Shown here: one piece after another, positions 39,120 to 48,765 of the stretch
Layout: every line of letters begins with the position of its first letter
How positions within the stretch are numbered: the first letter of the stretch is position 1
NCBI RefSeq assembly: GCF_001927245.1
Contig: NZ_MJUX01000003.1
Coordinates: forward strand, 124,001 to 188,000
Direction of reading: 5' to 3'
DNA from: Acuticoccus yangtzensis
Lineage (GTDB): Bacteria > Pseudomonadota > Alphaproteobacteria > Rhizobiales > Amorphaceae
DNA length: 64,000 nucleotides
Notes under the pieces: model-generated
Databases searched by the model: none
The model's input: the letters and a program-made list of their open reading frames with translations, nothing else
Told to the model about the DNA's origin: nothing
Made by a program: the position numbers and the translations under genes

Positions 39120-39327
39120 GGAACTCTCCTTGCACGTCGGACCTGTGGGACGGCATGAGGAGCTTGCATCGCGTGGCTTTCTTCAACCTTGCGGGGCAAA
39201 CAATCAAAATTTTAAATTGCAAAAGCCGCTGTCGGAAAGAGTCCTTTTCGGCGGATCGTGCGTTGTCCCCCTTTGCGTTGAAGGCCAACCGCCTCTATGT
39301 GCGGGACGGCTCAAGGGGGGGCCAGGA

Positions 39328-42117
39328 ATGAACGTCGTCGTCGTCGAGTCTCCGGCCAAAGCGAAAACCATCAACAAATACCTGGGGTCCGACTACCATG
39401 TCGTGGCCTCCTACGGGCACGTGCGCGATCTGCCGCCCAAGGACGGATCGGTCGATCCCGACCAGGACTTCGCGATGCTCTGGCAGGTCGATGCCAAAGC
39501 CGCCAAACGCCTCAACGATCTCGCCAAGGCGGTGAAGGATGCCGACCGGCTGATCCTCGCCACCGACCCGGATCGCGAGGGTGAGGCGATCTCCTGGCAC
39601 GTGCTTCAGGTGCTGAAGGAAAAGAAGGCGATCAAGTCGCAGCCGGTGCAGCGCGTGGTGTTCAACGCCATCACCAAGCAGGCCGTCCTGGACGCGATGG
39701 CCGCACCGCGCGACATCGAGGACCACCTGGTCGACGCCTACCGGGCCCGCCGCGCGCTCGACTATCTCGTCGGCTTCAACCTGTCGCCGGTGCTGTGGCG
39801 CAAGCTGCCGGGCTCGCGCTCGGCGGGCCGCGTGCAGTCCGTGGCGCTGCGCCTGGTGTGCGACCGTGAAGCAGAGATCGAGCGCTTCACCGCGCAGGAA
39901 TATTGGTCCGTCATCGCCACGTTGACGACGCCCGCCGGCGACCAGTTCGAGGCCCGTGTCGCGGTGCTGGACGGCAAAAGGCTCGACCGGCTCGGCATCA
40001 AGACCGAGGCGGACGCGAAGGCGATCGTCGACCACCTGAAGGCGGCCGCCTTCAAGGCGATCAGCGTCGAGGCAAAGCCCCAGAAGCGCAATCCGTCGCC
40101 GCCCTTCACCACGTCGACGCTGCAGCAGGAAGCCTCGCGCAAGCTCGGCTTTTCGTCGGCACGCACGATGCAGACGGCGCAGAAGCTCTACGAGGGCATC
40201 GAGCTGGACGGCGAGACGACCGGCCTCATCACCTATATGCGGACCGACGGCGTGCAGATGGCGCCGGAGGGGATCGCCGCCATCCGCCGCCTGATCGGCA
40301 AGGACTATAACGACGTCTACCTGCCCGAGAAGCCGCGCTACTACGCCACCAAGGCGAAGAACGCGCAGGAGGCGCACGAGGCGATCCGCCCGACCGACCC
40401 GTTCCGCCGCCCGGCGCAGATGAAGCGCTATCTCGGCGAGGACGAGTTCCGGCTCTACGATCTCATCTGGAAGCGGGCGATGGCCAGCCAGATGGAATCA
40501 GCCGAGTTCGAGCGCACCACCGTCGACATCGACGCGGCGGCCGGGGGCAAGTCCATCGGCCTGCGCGCCACCGGCTCGGTGATGCTCTTCGACGGGTTCC
40601 TCTCGGTCTACATGGAAGGCCGCGACGACGATCCGGAGGACGACGATGACGGCCGTCTGCCGAAGATTGCCCAGGGCGACGCCTTGAAGCGCGAGGCGGT
40701 GAAGCCCGCCCAGCACTTCACCGAGCCGCCGCCGCGCTACACCGAGGCGACGCTGATCAAGAAGATGGAGGAACTCGGCATCGGCCGTCCCTCCACCTAC
40801 ACGGCGACGCTCTCGACCCTGCGCGACCGCGAATATGTCGAGCTGGACAAGAAGCGCCTGGTGCCGGGGTCCAAGGGCCGGATCGTCACCGCGTTCCTGG
40901 AAAGCTTCTTCGAGCGTTACGTGGAGTACGGCTTCACGGCGGATCTCGAAGAGAAGCTGGACGCGATTTCCGACGGCAAAGCGGACTGGCGTCAGGTCCT
41001 GCGCGATTTCTGGCAGGATTTCTCGCGCCAGATCGGCGAGGTGATGGAGGTGCGCACGGCGGCCGTCCTCGACGCGCTGAACGAGGATCTCGCCCCGCTC
41101 ATCTACCCGCCGCGGCCGGACGGGTCGGACCCGCGCGTCTGCCCGGTGTGCCACCAGGGCAACCTGTCGCTGAAGACGAGCCGCTACGGCGCCTTCATCG
41201 GCTGCTCCAACTACCCGGAGTGCAACTATACGCGCGAGTTCGGCGACGATCCGAACGCCGATCCGAAGCCCACGGGGCCGCAGGTTCTGGGCGTCCATCC
41301 GGACACGGGCGCGGAGATCTCGCTGAAGACCGGGCGCTTCGGCCCCTACATCGAGCTCGCCGCGGAGGAGGGGGAGAAGCCGCCCCGCTCGTCGCTGCCG
41401 AAGGGGTGGAAGCCGGAGGAGATCACGCTCGACAAGGCGGTGGCGCTCCTGTCGCTGCCGCGCGAGGTGGGACAGCATCCCGAGACGCAGGAGACGATCC
41501 AGGCCGGTCTCGGCCGCTACGGGCCGTACCTCCTCTACGGGGGCAAATATTCCAAGCTCGACTCGATCGACGACGTGTTCGAGATCGGCCTGAACCGTGC
41601 GGTGGCGTTGATCGCCGAGCGCAAGGACGGCGGCCGCGGCCGCACGCCCGCCGCGCTGAAGACGCTGGGTGAGCATCCGTCCGGCGGTGAGGTGACGGTG
41701 CGCGAGGGCCGCTACGGACCTTACGTGAACCACGGCAAGGTGAACGCGACGCTGCCGAAGGGCACCGACCCGCAGGCGGTCACCCTGGAAGAGGCGCTGA
41801 AGCTGATCGAGGAACGCGCCGGTAAGGCCAAGGGCGGCAAGACCACCAAGGCGGCGGCGAAGAAACCCGCGACGGCGAAGGCGGGGGCGAAGAAGGCCGC
41901 CACCAAGAAGCCCGCCGCGACGAAGGCGAAGGCCGCGAAGGCGGACGACGGCGCATTGGTGGACAGCGACGACGACGCCGCCCCCGCCAAGGCCAAGAAG
42001 CCCGCCGCGAAGAAACCCGCGGCCGCCAAGAAGCCGGCTGCCACGAAGAAGCCGGCCGCCACCAAGGCCAAGCCCAAGGCCGACAGCGGCGACGACACGC
42101 CGCCCTGGGAAGAGTGA
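39328..42117 (+). CDS. topA: DNA topoisomerase I
   Basis: Type IA topoisomerase relaxing negative supercoils. 929 residues: TOPRIM domain beginning NVVVVESPAKAKTI with the acidic LATDPDREGEAISWH, the DNA-gate domains (SAGRVQSVALRLVCDRE), catalytic Tyr303 in LITYMRTDG, a four-Cys zinc finger near residue 604 (CPVCHQG, CSNYPEC), further topoisomerase C-terminal repeats and a Lys/Ala-rich histone-like tail (KPAAKKPAAAKKPAATKK) that probably binds DNA. The frame is open upstream to 39082, but this ATG gives the universal N-terminus and has a purine-rich leader. dprA, often beside topA, is not here. Confidence 0.96.
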   Translation: MNVVVVESPAKAKTINKYLGSDYHVVASYGHVRDLPPKDGSVDPDQDFAMLWQVDAKAAKRLNDLAKAVKDADRLILATDPDREGEAISWHVLQVLKEKKAIKSQPVQRVVFNAITKQAVLDAMAAPRDIEDHLVDAYRARRALDYLVGFNLSPVLWRKLPGSRSAGRVQSVALRLVCDREAEIERFTAQEYWSVIATLTTPAGDQFEARVAVLDGKRLDRLGIKTEADAKAIVDHLKAAAFKAISVEAKPQKRNPSPPFTTSTLQQEASRKLGFSSARTMQTAQKLYEGIELDGETTGLITYMRTDGVQMAPEGIAAIRRLIGKDYNDVYLPEKPRYYATKAKNAQEAHEAIRPTDPFRRPAQMKRYLGEDEFRLYDLIWKRAMASQMESAEFERTTVDIDAAAGGKSIGLRATGSVMLFDGFLSVYMEGRDDDPEDDDDGRLPKIAQGDALKREAVKPAQHFTEPPPRYTEATLIKKMEELGIGRPSTYTATLSTLRDREYVELDKKRLVPGSKGRIVTAFLESFFERYVEYGFTADLEEKLDAISDGKADWRQVLRDFWQDFSRQIGEVMEVRTAAVLDALNEDLAPLIYPPRPDGSDPRVCPVCHQGNLSLKTSRYGAFIGCSNYPECNYTREFGDDPNADPKPTGPQVLGVHPDTGAEISLKTGRFGPYIELAAEEGEKPPRSSLPKGWKPEEITLDKAVALLSLPREVGQHPETQETIQAGLGRYGPYLLYGGKYSKLDSIDDVFEIGLNRAVALIAERKDGGRGRTPAALKTLGEHPSGGEVTVREGRYGPYVNHGKVNATLPKGTDPQAVTLEEALKLIEERAGKAKGGKTTKAAAKKPATAKAGAKKAATKKPAATKAKAAKADDGALVDSDDDAAPAKAKKPAAKKPAAAKKPAATKKPAATKAKPKADSGDDTPPWEE

Positions 42118-42183
42118 CCGGGGACCGCGGCCGCGTCATGCCGCCGCGGTGCCGCCCCTCCCGCATGGGCACGGCGGCCCCCA

Positions 42184-42329
42184 GCCTGTTGTCCGGAGCC
42201 AGCCGTCGCTGAAGCCCGATCGGAGGCGGTCGGCGCTGGTCTGCAAGGGTTCAAGCGACGCGGCCCTTGCGGACCGGCGCCGACTGCCTCAGGGCTTCAT
42301 TCAGCGACGTCTGGCTCCGGCCGACAGGC
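42184..42329. repeat. Palindromic repeat element, copy 1
   Basis: An imperfect inverted repeat about 146 bp long with arms of about 65 bp; outer ends GCCTGT and ACAGGC, inner pairs including CCGGAGCCAG, CGTCGCTGAA and GGTCYGCAAGG. It fills most of the 324-base gap between topA and the Do protease. The same sequence family recurs at 63633-63779; the similarity also continues beyond the arm into about 20 bp (the CAGGGCGGGCCGCCTGT block, seen here as its complement). No coding capacity for a transposase is present. Confidence 0.85.
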
Positions 42330-42441
42330 GGCCCGCCCTGTTGTTCGGTGAAGTCCAGAGCGCCTTCGCGGATCTACTGGCCGCGCGCTCGCAGTGGGTG
42401 CCATGGCACGATAGAGCCGGACCGTCTAAGAGGGGATCGTC

Positions 42442-43860
42442 ATGATCAATCCACGCTTCCCCCACATCAGCGTCCGCCCGGTGGCGGGCATGGCCCTCGC
42501 CGCGGCGGTGCTGGCCACGTTGGCATGCACGCCGCCCGCCGCGGCCCAGGACGTGCCGCAGTCCCGCGCTGAAATCTCGCTCTCCTTCGCCCCGGTGGTG
42601 AAGGCGGCGGCGCCCGCGGTCGTCAACGTCTACTCGCTGCAACGGACGGTCGACCCGTTCTATTCCGACGATCCGATCATGCGCCGCTTCTTCGGTGGCG
42701 GCGCACCGCGTCAGCGCGGTGGCTCGGCGCTCGGATCAGGCGTCATCGTCGACCCGTCCGGGCTCATGGTCACCAACGCCCACGTGGTGAAGAACGCGAC
42801 CGAGATCCGCATCGGCTTCAACGACCGGCGCGAGGCGCCCGCGCGGCTCCTCCTGAAGGACGAGCGGACCGACCTCGCCGTGCTGCAGATCGAGGGAGAC
42901 GGACCCTTCCCCTCGCTCGGTTTCGCCCCGTCCGAGGCGCTGGAGACGGGCGACCTGGTGCTCGCCATCGGCAACCCCTTCGGAGTCGGCCAGACGGTGA
43001 CGCAGGGCATTGTCTCCGCCAAGGCGCGCACCAATGTGGGGGTGGCGGACCACCGCTTCTTCATCCAGACGGACGCGGCCATCAATCCCGGCAATTCGGG
43101 CGGCGCGCTGATCGACATGGCGGGGCGGCTCGTCGGCATCAATACGGCGATCTATTCGCGCTCCGGCGGGTCCAACGGCATCGGCTTCGCGATCCCCGCG
43201 GAAACGGTCGAGCTCGTCGTGGCGGCGGCGAAGGGTGACGGTGTGGTGCGCCGCCCCTGGCTCGGCGCCAAGCTCGACAATGTGACCCGCGACCTCTCCC
43301 GCCAGCTCGGCCTCGACCGTCCCGCCGGGGCTGTGGTCGTGGAGCTGGTGGACGACGGGCCGGCGCGGCGGGCGGGCATCCGCGTGGCCGACGTCATCAC
43401 CGCGGTGGACGGCGCGCCGGTGAGCGATGTGGACAGCTTCGGGTTCGTCTACGCCACGCGCGGCATTGAGGGTGAGGCGAAGATCACCGTCCAGCGGGCC
43501 GGTGAGGCGCGCACGGTCACCGTGGCGCTGGAGGCCCCGCCCGAGACGACGCCGCGCGATACCCGCGTCATCACCGGCCGCTCGCCCTTCGGCGGGGCCA
43601 CGGTGAGCAACCTCTCGCCCGCCGTGGCGGACGAGATCAACGTGGACTTCGCCGCCGAGGGCGTCGTCATCGCCGACGTGGAGCCGGGCAGCTTCGCCGC
43701 CCGCGTCAACCTTCGGCGCGGCGACATCGTGCGGCGGGTCAACGGGCGCGCGATCGGCTCCACGGAGGAGCTCGAGGCGGCCACGAGCCGGCGCGCGCGC
43801 TATTGGAACCTCGACATCGAGCGGGACGGGCGCCTCTTCAGCGTGACATTGAACGGGTAG
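42442..43860 (+). CDS. Do-type periplasmic serine protease (DegP/DegQ family)
   Basis: 472 residues exported by an N-terminal signal (GMALAAAVLATLACTPPAAAQ). The trypsin-like domain has the triad His114 (VTNAHVV), Asp144 (RTDLAVL) and Ser219 (GNSGGAL); two PDZ domains follow (around RRPWLGAKL to TVQRAG, and the last 85 residues). It degrades or refolds damaged envelope proteins. Compared with DegP the LA loop is short, so it is nearer DegQ/MucD-like forms. GAGGGGAT precedes the ATG; rarA follows after 38 bases. Confidence 0.92.
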   Translation: MINPRFPHISVRPVAGMALAAAVLATLACTPPAAAQDVPQSRAEISLSFAPVVKAAAPAVVNVYSLQRTVDPFYSDDPIMRRFFGGGAPRQRGGSALGSGVIVDPSGLMVTNAHVVKNATEIRIGFNDRREAPARLLLKDERTDLAVLQIEGDGPFPSLGFAPSEALETGDLVLAIGNPFGVGQTVTQGIVSAKARTNVGVADHRFFIQTDAAINPGNSGGALIDMAGRLVGINTAIYSRSGGSNGIGFAIPAETVELVVAAAKGDGVVRRPWLGAKLDNVTRDLSRQLGLDRPAGAVVVELVDDGPARRAGIRVADVITAVDGAPVSDVDSFGFVYATRGIEGEAKITVQRAGEARTVTVALEAPPETTPRDTRVITGRSPFGGATVSNLSPAVADEINVDFAAEGVVIADVEPGSFAARVNLRRGDIVRRVNGRAIGSTEELEAATSRRARYWNLDIERDGRLFSVTLNG

Positions 43861-43898
43861 GGCCGGCCCGGCCCGCCATAACCTCGGATCGGACCCCA

Positions 43899-45209
43899 GT
43901 GAGCGACCTCTTCGCTGCCTCAGGACTTGAGCGTTCGGCCCCACGCCCGCTGGCGGACGAGCTGCGGCCGCAGACGCTCGGCGACATCGTCGGCCAGCCC
44001 CACCTCCTCGGCGAGGACGGGCGGCTGACGCGCATGCTGAAGGGCGAGCGCATCGGCTCGCTGATCCTGTGGGGGCCGCCGGGCACGGGCAAGACCACCC
44101 TGGCGCGGCTTCTCGCCCATCATGTGCGGCTGGAGTTCGTGCAGATCTCGGCGATCTTCTCCGGCGTGGCGGACCTGAAGAAGGTGTTCGAGACTGCGCG
44201 TGGCGCCCGCAGCGTCGGCCGCGGCACGTTGCTCTTCGTGGACGAGATCCACCGCTTCAACCGCGCCCAACAGGACGCCTTCCTGCCGGTGGTGGAGGAC
44301 GGGACCATCACGCTCGTCGGCGCCACGACGGAGAACCCGTCCTTCGAGCTGAACTCGGCGCTCCTGTCGCGCGCCCAGGTCCTGGTGTTCAAGCCGCTGA
44401 CGGAGGATGCGCTGGCCGCGCTCCTCACCCGCGCGGAGGGCGTGCGCGGGCCGCTGCCCGTCACCGCCGACGCGCGCGCCAGCCTCATCCGAATGGCGGA
44501 TGGGGACGGGCGGGCGATCCTGACCCTGGCCGAAGAGGTCTACCGTGTCGCTGCGGCTGGTGAGACTTTGGATGCCGAGGCGGTGCAGGCCATCCTGCAG
44601 CGCCGCGCGCCGGCCTACGACAAGGACCGGGACGGCCATTACAACCTCATCTCGGCGCTGCACAAATCGGTGCGCGGGTCCGACCCGGACGCGGCGCTCT
44701 ACTACCTGATGCGCATGCTGGAGGGCGGCGAGGATCCGATGTACCTCGCCCGCCGACTGACGCGGATGGCGGCGGAGGACATCGGCCTCGCCGACCCTCA
44801 CGCGCTGACCTTGGCGATATCCGCGCGCGACACCTACGACTTCCTGGGAACACCGGAGGGCGAGCTGGCGCTGGCGGAACTCACCGTCTACCTGGCGCTC
44901 GCGCCGAAATCGAACGCGCTCTACAAGGCGTTCAAGGCGGCGCGGCGCTTCGTGAAGGAGACGCCCTCGCTGAACCCGCCGAAGACGATCATGAACGCCC
45001 CCACCAAGCTGATGCGCGAAGAGGGCTACGGCGACGGCTACGAGTACGACCACGACGTTCCGGGCGGCATCTCCGGCCAAAACTATTTCCCCGACGGTCT
45101 GCCGCCGCAACGCTTCTACGAGCCGACTGACCGCGGCCGCGAGGCGGCTTTGAAGAAGGCGCTCGAGGCGGCTGACGCGGTGCGCGCGCGGCGCCGCGGG
45201 GAGGGGTGA
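43899..45209 (+). CDS. rarA: Replication-associated recombination AAA+ ATPase RarA (MgsA)
   Basis: Clamp-loader-like ATPase acting at stalled replication forks. 436 residues from a GTG start: LADELRPQTLGDIVGQPHLLGE, Walker A GPPGTGKTTL near residues 59-66, Walker B LLFVDEIHRFNRAQQDAFLP, sensor 1 GATTENPSFELNSALLSRAQV, and the tetramerisation domain (HYNLISALHKSVRGSDPDAALYY, NAPTKLMREEGYGDGYEYDHD). Commonly found after a degP-type gene in alphaproteobacteria, as here. The frame is open upstream, overlapping the protease gene, but the GTG gives the family N-terminus. Confidence 0.95.
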   Translation: MSDLFAASGLERSAPRPLADELRPQTLGDIVGQPHLLGEDGRLTRMLKGERIGSLILWGPPGTGKTTLARLLAHHVRLEFVQISAIFSGVADLKKVFETARGARSVGRGTLLFVDEIHRFNRAQQDAFLPVVEDGTITLVGATTENPSFELNSALLSRAQVLVFKPLTEDALAALLTRAEGVRGPLPVTADARASLIRMADGDGRAILTLAEEVYRVAAAGETLDAEAVQAILQRRAPAYDKDRDGHYNLISALHKSVRGSDPDAALYYLMRMLEGGEDPMYLARRLTRMAAEDIGLADPHALTLAISARDTYDFLGTPEGELALAELTVYLALAPKSNALYKAFKAARRFVKETPSLNPPKTIMNAPTKLMREEGYGDGYEYDHDVPGGISGQNYFPDGLPPQRFYEPTDRGREAALKKALEAADAVRARRRGEG

Positions 45210-45374
45210 GTGACCCCGATGTCGCCGACGCAGCGCTGCGCTCCGGCGCCTCGGGCGCCGCGCCGAACTGATTTGGGATTGGAGCTGTTGCAACTCTGAT
45301 CGGCGCCGCGGCGGTTGCCATCGGCGGTCTTGCGGGCCTAAGCCTGTCTGCGGCACTGAGACAGGATCAACGCG

Positions 45375-46202
45375 ATGCGTACCTTGCTGGAGTTCCTCGC
45401 CGTTTGGGCCGCCGTCTATGCGGCGACCTTCGGCACCTATCTCGCCTTCGGCGCGCTCTTCAATTGGTACGCCTTCCGCCACCCGGAACGGCGCATCCAG
45501 AAGAACCGCGACGGGTTGAAGCGGCGCGGCAAGGAGATCCGTCAGTCCGCGTGGTCGCTGCTGGGCACCTGCTTCTGCCTCGCGGGCGGGCTTTACGCGC
45601 AGTATCGTGGGTGGACACTGTTCGCCCCGCTCGACCTCTCGTGGTGGTCGGTGCCGTTGATGGCGATCATCTCCATCTTCGCCTTCGACACATGGTTTTA
45701 TTGGGGCCACCGGCTGATGCATTGGGGCCCGCTCTACAAGCATCACCAGTATCATCACCGCTCGGTCGCGCCGACCGTGTGGTCCAACTACTCCGACACC
45801 ATGCTCGACGCGGTGGCGATGCAGTCCTACTACCTCATCGCGCCGTTGATCCTGCCGATCCCGCCGATCGTCCTGATCGGTCAGCGGGTCTATGACCACT
45901 TCAACGGGATGATCGGCCACTCGGGCTTCGAATTCGCGGCGTCCAAATGGACGCGGGTGCCGTCGCCGATGGTGTGCACCCTGTTCCACGACCTGCACCA
46001 CTCGAAGTTCAACTACAACTACGCGAACTTCTTCTCGTTCTGGGACCGCGTGTGCGGCACGCTGCACAAGGGCTATGACGAGGGGGTGGAGCGTTGGGAG
46101 GCGCTGCCGGACGGGGGCGTTCCCTACCGCACGCCGCGACAGGCGCCGGCGGCCACCTCGGCCGCGACCGCGGACGCGCCGCCCGCCGTCGCCGCCGAAT
46201 GA
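45375..46202 (+). CDS. Fatty acid hydroxylase superfamily (sterol desaturase-like) membrane protein
   Basis: 275-residue inner-membrane di-iron enzyme. Four to five hydrophobic helices carry the histidine clusters HRLMH (in DTWFYWGHRLMHW), HQYHH (in YKHHQYHHRS) and HDLHH (in TLFHDLHHSKFNYNY) that bind the two irons. A Pro/Ala-rich C-terminal tail ends at a stop overlapping crcB by 4 bases. Members hydroxylate or desaturate lipids such as fatty acids, carotenoids or ornithine lipids; the substrate cannot be told from the neighbours. Confidence 0.88.
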   Translation: MRTLLEFLAVWAAVYAATFGTYLAFGALFNWYAFRHPERRIQKNRDGLKRRGKEIRQSAWSLLGTCFCLAGGLYAQYRGWTLFAPLDLSWWSVPLMAIISIFAFDTWFYWGHRLMHWGPLYKHHQYHHRSVAPTVWSNYSDTMLDAVAMQSYYLIAPLILPIPPIVLIGQRVYDHFNGMIGHSGFEFAASKWTRVPSPMVCTLFHDLHHSKFNYNYANFFSFWDRVCGTLHKGYDEGVERWEALPDGGVPYRTPRQAPAATSAATADAPPAVAAE

Positions 46203-46573
46203 ACCCGGTCACCGCCAGCCTCTGCGTGGCGCTCGGCGGGGCGATCGGCGCGCTCGGGCGCTTCTGGGCCAATATCGTCATCTCCGGACTCGCCGGCGCG
46301 GCGCTGCCTTATGCCACCTTCGCGGTGAACGTGCTCGGCTCGTTCCTCATCGGTGTCCTCGCCACGCTGCTCGCCGGGCGCATGGCGCTGACGGCGCTGG
46401 TGGTCACCGGCATGCTCGGCGGCTTCACCACCTTCTCCACCTTCTCCATCGAAACGGTGCGGCTGATCGAGGCGGGGCGCTGGGCGGTCGGCCTCGGCTA
46501 TGCCCTCCTCAGCGTCGCCTCGTGCGTGGTGGCGGCGGCGGGGGGAATCGCCGCCGTGCGCGCCGCCGTCTGA
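46199..46573 (+). CDS. crcB: Fluoride-specific ion channel CrcB
   Basis: 124-residue membrane protein with four helices and the Fluc motifs: GGAIGALGRFWAN near the start, FAVNVLGSFLIGV in helix 2 and GGFTTFSTFS in helix 3. It exports fluoride as a dual-topology dimer. The ATG overlaps the preceding stop (ATGA). I did not find a fluoride riboswitch upstream; the coupled position inside another gene's end leaves no room for one. Confidence 0.93.
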   Translation: MNPVTASLCVALGGAIGALGRFWANIVISGLAGAALPYATFAVNVLGSFLIGVLATLLAGRMALTALVVTGMLGGFTTFSTFSIETVRLIEAGRWAVGLGYALLSVASCVVAAAGGIAAVRAAV

Positions 46574-46598
46574 CGCCGCCCGCTCGGCGGCAGCGACC

Positions 46599-47378
46599 TC
46601 ATTCAGCGGGTGCGGGCTCATTCGGGGGTGCGGCATCGGGCGCGGCATCCTCGACGGCGCCGCGTTCGGGGATGGCCGTGCCGCCGCCGCCGGTCGCATC
46701 GGTCACGTCGAACGCGGCGAAACCGAACGTGCCTAACCCCGCCGCGACGATGCCGGTGGCGCCTTTGCCCACCGCGTCGAACTTCACCGCGCCGAGGCGG
46801 TTGCCGTTCAGCGACATTTCGAACTGGTCGCCCTGCTCTTGGATGGCGAGGCGATAAGGGCCGCGGCTGTTGGACTCGAACTTCAGCCCGACGATGCGGC
46901 GCATCTCCTTCGGGGTGCGCGCATAAAGGGCCACGCGGTCGCCCCCTTCGATGACCAGCATGAAATAGCTTTTCGTTTCCTTGTTGAACCCGTAGAGGAG
47001 ACCGGCGAGGGCGGTGCGCGGCCCCTGCGGCTCGACGATCACATCCACCTCGACACGGCGCGATCCGGCCTCTTTGCCGGCGTCGACGTAGAAATAGCGA
47101 ACCGCGTTGGCGTCGGTACGGTTGCCCATGAGGAAGCCGCGCGGGGTCATCTCCACTTGCCAAGGGCCGCTGACGCCGCGCGCGGGCAGGATCGTGGTGA
47201 GCGGACCCATCACGCCGCGGATCGCATCGCGGGACAGCGACGGAGCTTCGGTTTGCGGAGCCGGTTGTGCATCCTGTGCGAGAGCGGAGGGGGCCGCCAT
47301 CGGCCCGGCGGCAAGGCCGAGGGCGAGGGCAAAAGCGAAGGCGAGGAGGGGGGCGGTGATGCGCCGTGTCGTCGGCAT
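46599..47378 (-). CDS. Secreted hypothetical protein, concanavalin-like core
   Basis: 259 residues with a long signal peptide (LLAFAFALALGLAAGPMAAPSALAQ) and Pro/Ala/Gln-rich linkers at both ends. The core, about residues 70-225, alternates strands: GVSGPWQVEMTPRGFLMGNRTD, LAGLLYGFNKETKSYFMLVIEGGDRVALYAR, FEMSLNGNRLGAVKFDAVGKGATGIVAAGLGTFGFAAFDV. This resembles a jelly-roll (LamG/DUF1080-like) fold, which is inference. The ATG starting the signal was chosen over the upstream one. It converges on crcB. Function unknown. Confidence 0.75.
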   Translation of the reverse strand: MPTTRRITAPLLAFAFALALGLAAGPMAAPSALAQDAQPAPQTEAPSLSRDAIRGVMGPLTTILPARGVSGPWQVEMTPRGFLMGNRTDANAVRYFYVDAGKEAGSRRVEVDVIVEPQGPRTALAGLLYGFNKETKSYFMLVIEGGDRVALYARTPKEMRRIVGLKFESNSRGPYRLAIQEQGDQFEMSLNGNRLGAVKFDAVGKGATGIVAAGLGTFGFAAFDVTDATGGGGTAIPERGAVEDAAPDAAPPNEPAPAE

Positions 47379-47629
47379 CGCGGGTCTCCTGGTCCGGGCG
47401 GCGGCCGGGCGGCCACCCTGTGGGGGTTGATCACGCGCGTGCGGGACCGGGCGGGTTGGTGGTAGCAAACCGCCCTCCCACCGATATAGGTGTCGGCAGC
47501 GCCTGTCGCCGGGGCTGCCGTGCGGCCAAGCGTGGCGCCCCGCGCCCGGTGCAGCGATGAAAGCCGTGCGTGACGCGCAGGATGTCCGCCGCCATTGCCG
47601 ATGGCCGGACCCAAGAAGGAGGACGAAAG

Positions 47630-48598
47630 ATGGCCGAGCCGCGGGTCTCCCACGTGGAGGTGGATCCCGATGATGCCGGAATGCGGCTCGATCGCTGGCT
47701 GCGGCGCGGCTTCCCGGACGTGCCTCTGGGCGCTCTGTCGAAGATCGTGCGCACCGGCCAGCTCCGCGTCGACGGGGCGCGGGTGAAGCTGGAGACGCGG
47801 CTCGAGGCCGGGCAGAGCGTGCGCCTGCCGCCGCAGATGACCGGCGGTGCCACCGCAGCCCCCTCCGGCCCGGTCAGCGGCGCCGCGGGCGACGCCGCCG
47901 CGCTGGAGGCGATGGTGATCTACCGCGACGAGGCGATCGTCGTCCTCAACAAGCCGTTCGGCCTCGCCGTGCAGGGCGGCTCCGGCATCTCGCGCCATGT
48001 CGACGGTATGCTGGAAGCCTGGCGCGACAAGAAGGGCCGCAAGCCGCGCCTCGTCCACCGTCTCGACCGCGACACCACGGGCGTTCTCGTCATCGCGCTG
48101 AAGCGCAGCATCGCCGCCGCGCTCGCCGAGACGTTCAAGGGCCGCGATGCCGAGAAGACCTATTGGGCGCTGACCCGCGGCCACCCGTCGCCGGACGAGG
48201 GCCGCATCTCCACCTGGATGGGCCGCGACCCGCGCGATTCGGAAAAGATGGCGGTGCTGCCGCAGAAAACCAAAGAGGCGCAGCGCGCGACCACGCTCTA
48301 CGAGACGCTGGACCGCTCGGGCCAGCTCTCGCTGCTGCGCCTGTCGCCGGTGACGGGGCGCACCCACCAGCTTCGCGTGCACTGCGCCCACATCGGCGTG
48401 CCGATCATCGGCGACCCGAAATATTTCAACGTGGAGAATTGGGCGCTTCCGGGTGGCATCCAGAACCGCCTTCACCTGCACGCCCGCCACATCACGCTGC
48501 CGCACCCTGACGGCGGGACGCTCAACGTCACCGCGCCGGTGTCGCCGCATTTCCACCAGAGCCTCACGGTGCTGGGCCTGTCGCCGACCGGAGGCTGA
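47630..48598 (+). CDS. RluA-family 23S rRNA pseudouridine synthase (RluC-like)
   Basis: 322 residues: an N-terminal S4 RNA-binding domain (MRLDRWLRRGFPDVPLGALSKIVRTGQLRVDGARV), a linker, and the catalytic domain with VVLNKPFGLAVQGG and HRLDRDTTGVL holding the catalytic Asp146. RLSPVTGRTHQLRVHCAHIGVPIIGDPKY completes the family signature. Likely modifies 23S rRNA uridines. AAGGAGG lies 7 bases before this ATG, deciding against the earlier in-frame ATG at 47570. Confidence 0.92.
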   Translation: MAEPRVSHVEVDPDDAGMRLDRWLRRGFPDVPLGALSKIVRTGQLRVDGARVKLETRLEAGQSVRLPPQMTGGATAAPSGPVSGAAGDAAALEAMVIYRDEAIVVLNKPFGLAVQGGSGISRHVDGMLEAWRDKKGRKPRLVHRLDRDTTGVLVIALKRSIAAALAETFKGRDAEKTYWALTRGHPSPDEGRISTWMGRDPRDSEKMAVLPQKTKEAQRATTLYETLDRSGQLSLLRLSPVTGRTHQLRVHCAHIGVPIIGDPKYFNVENWALPGGIQNRLHLHARHITLPHPDGGTLNVTAPVSPHFHQSLTVLGLSPTGG

Positions 48599-48765
48599 GG
48601 CGAGGGCGGCAGCTTAATGCGTGGGCAGAGCCCTGCGGCCCTTGCTGCATCAGTCAAAGGCCGGTACGTCTAGGCCCCATAGGTTTCCTCAATAGCCTGA
48701 TGCGGTCGATGCTCGCCGGTGCGCCGCTGTCCGCCGGGCGCTCCGCAAAACCAAGGCCGCCCTCC

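Noticed and set aside
45210-45374. GC-rich dyads (GGCGCC pairs) as a terminator after rarA
   Set aside because: Several short self-complementary stretches exist but none has a clear stem plus T-run; typical of this base composition.
43920-46067. 715-codon open frame opposite rarA and the hydroxylase gene
   Set aside because: Arg/Gln/His-rich shadow across two unrelated real genes on the other strand.
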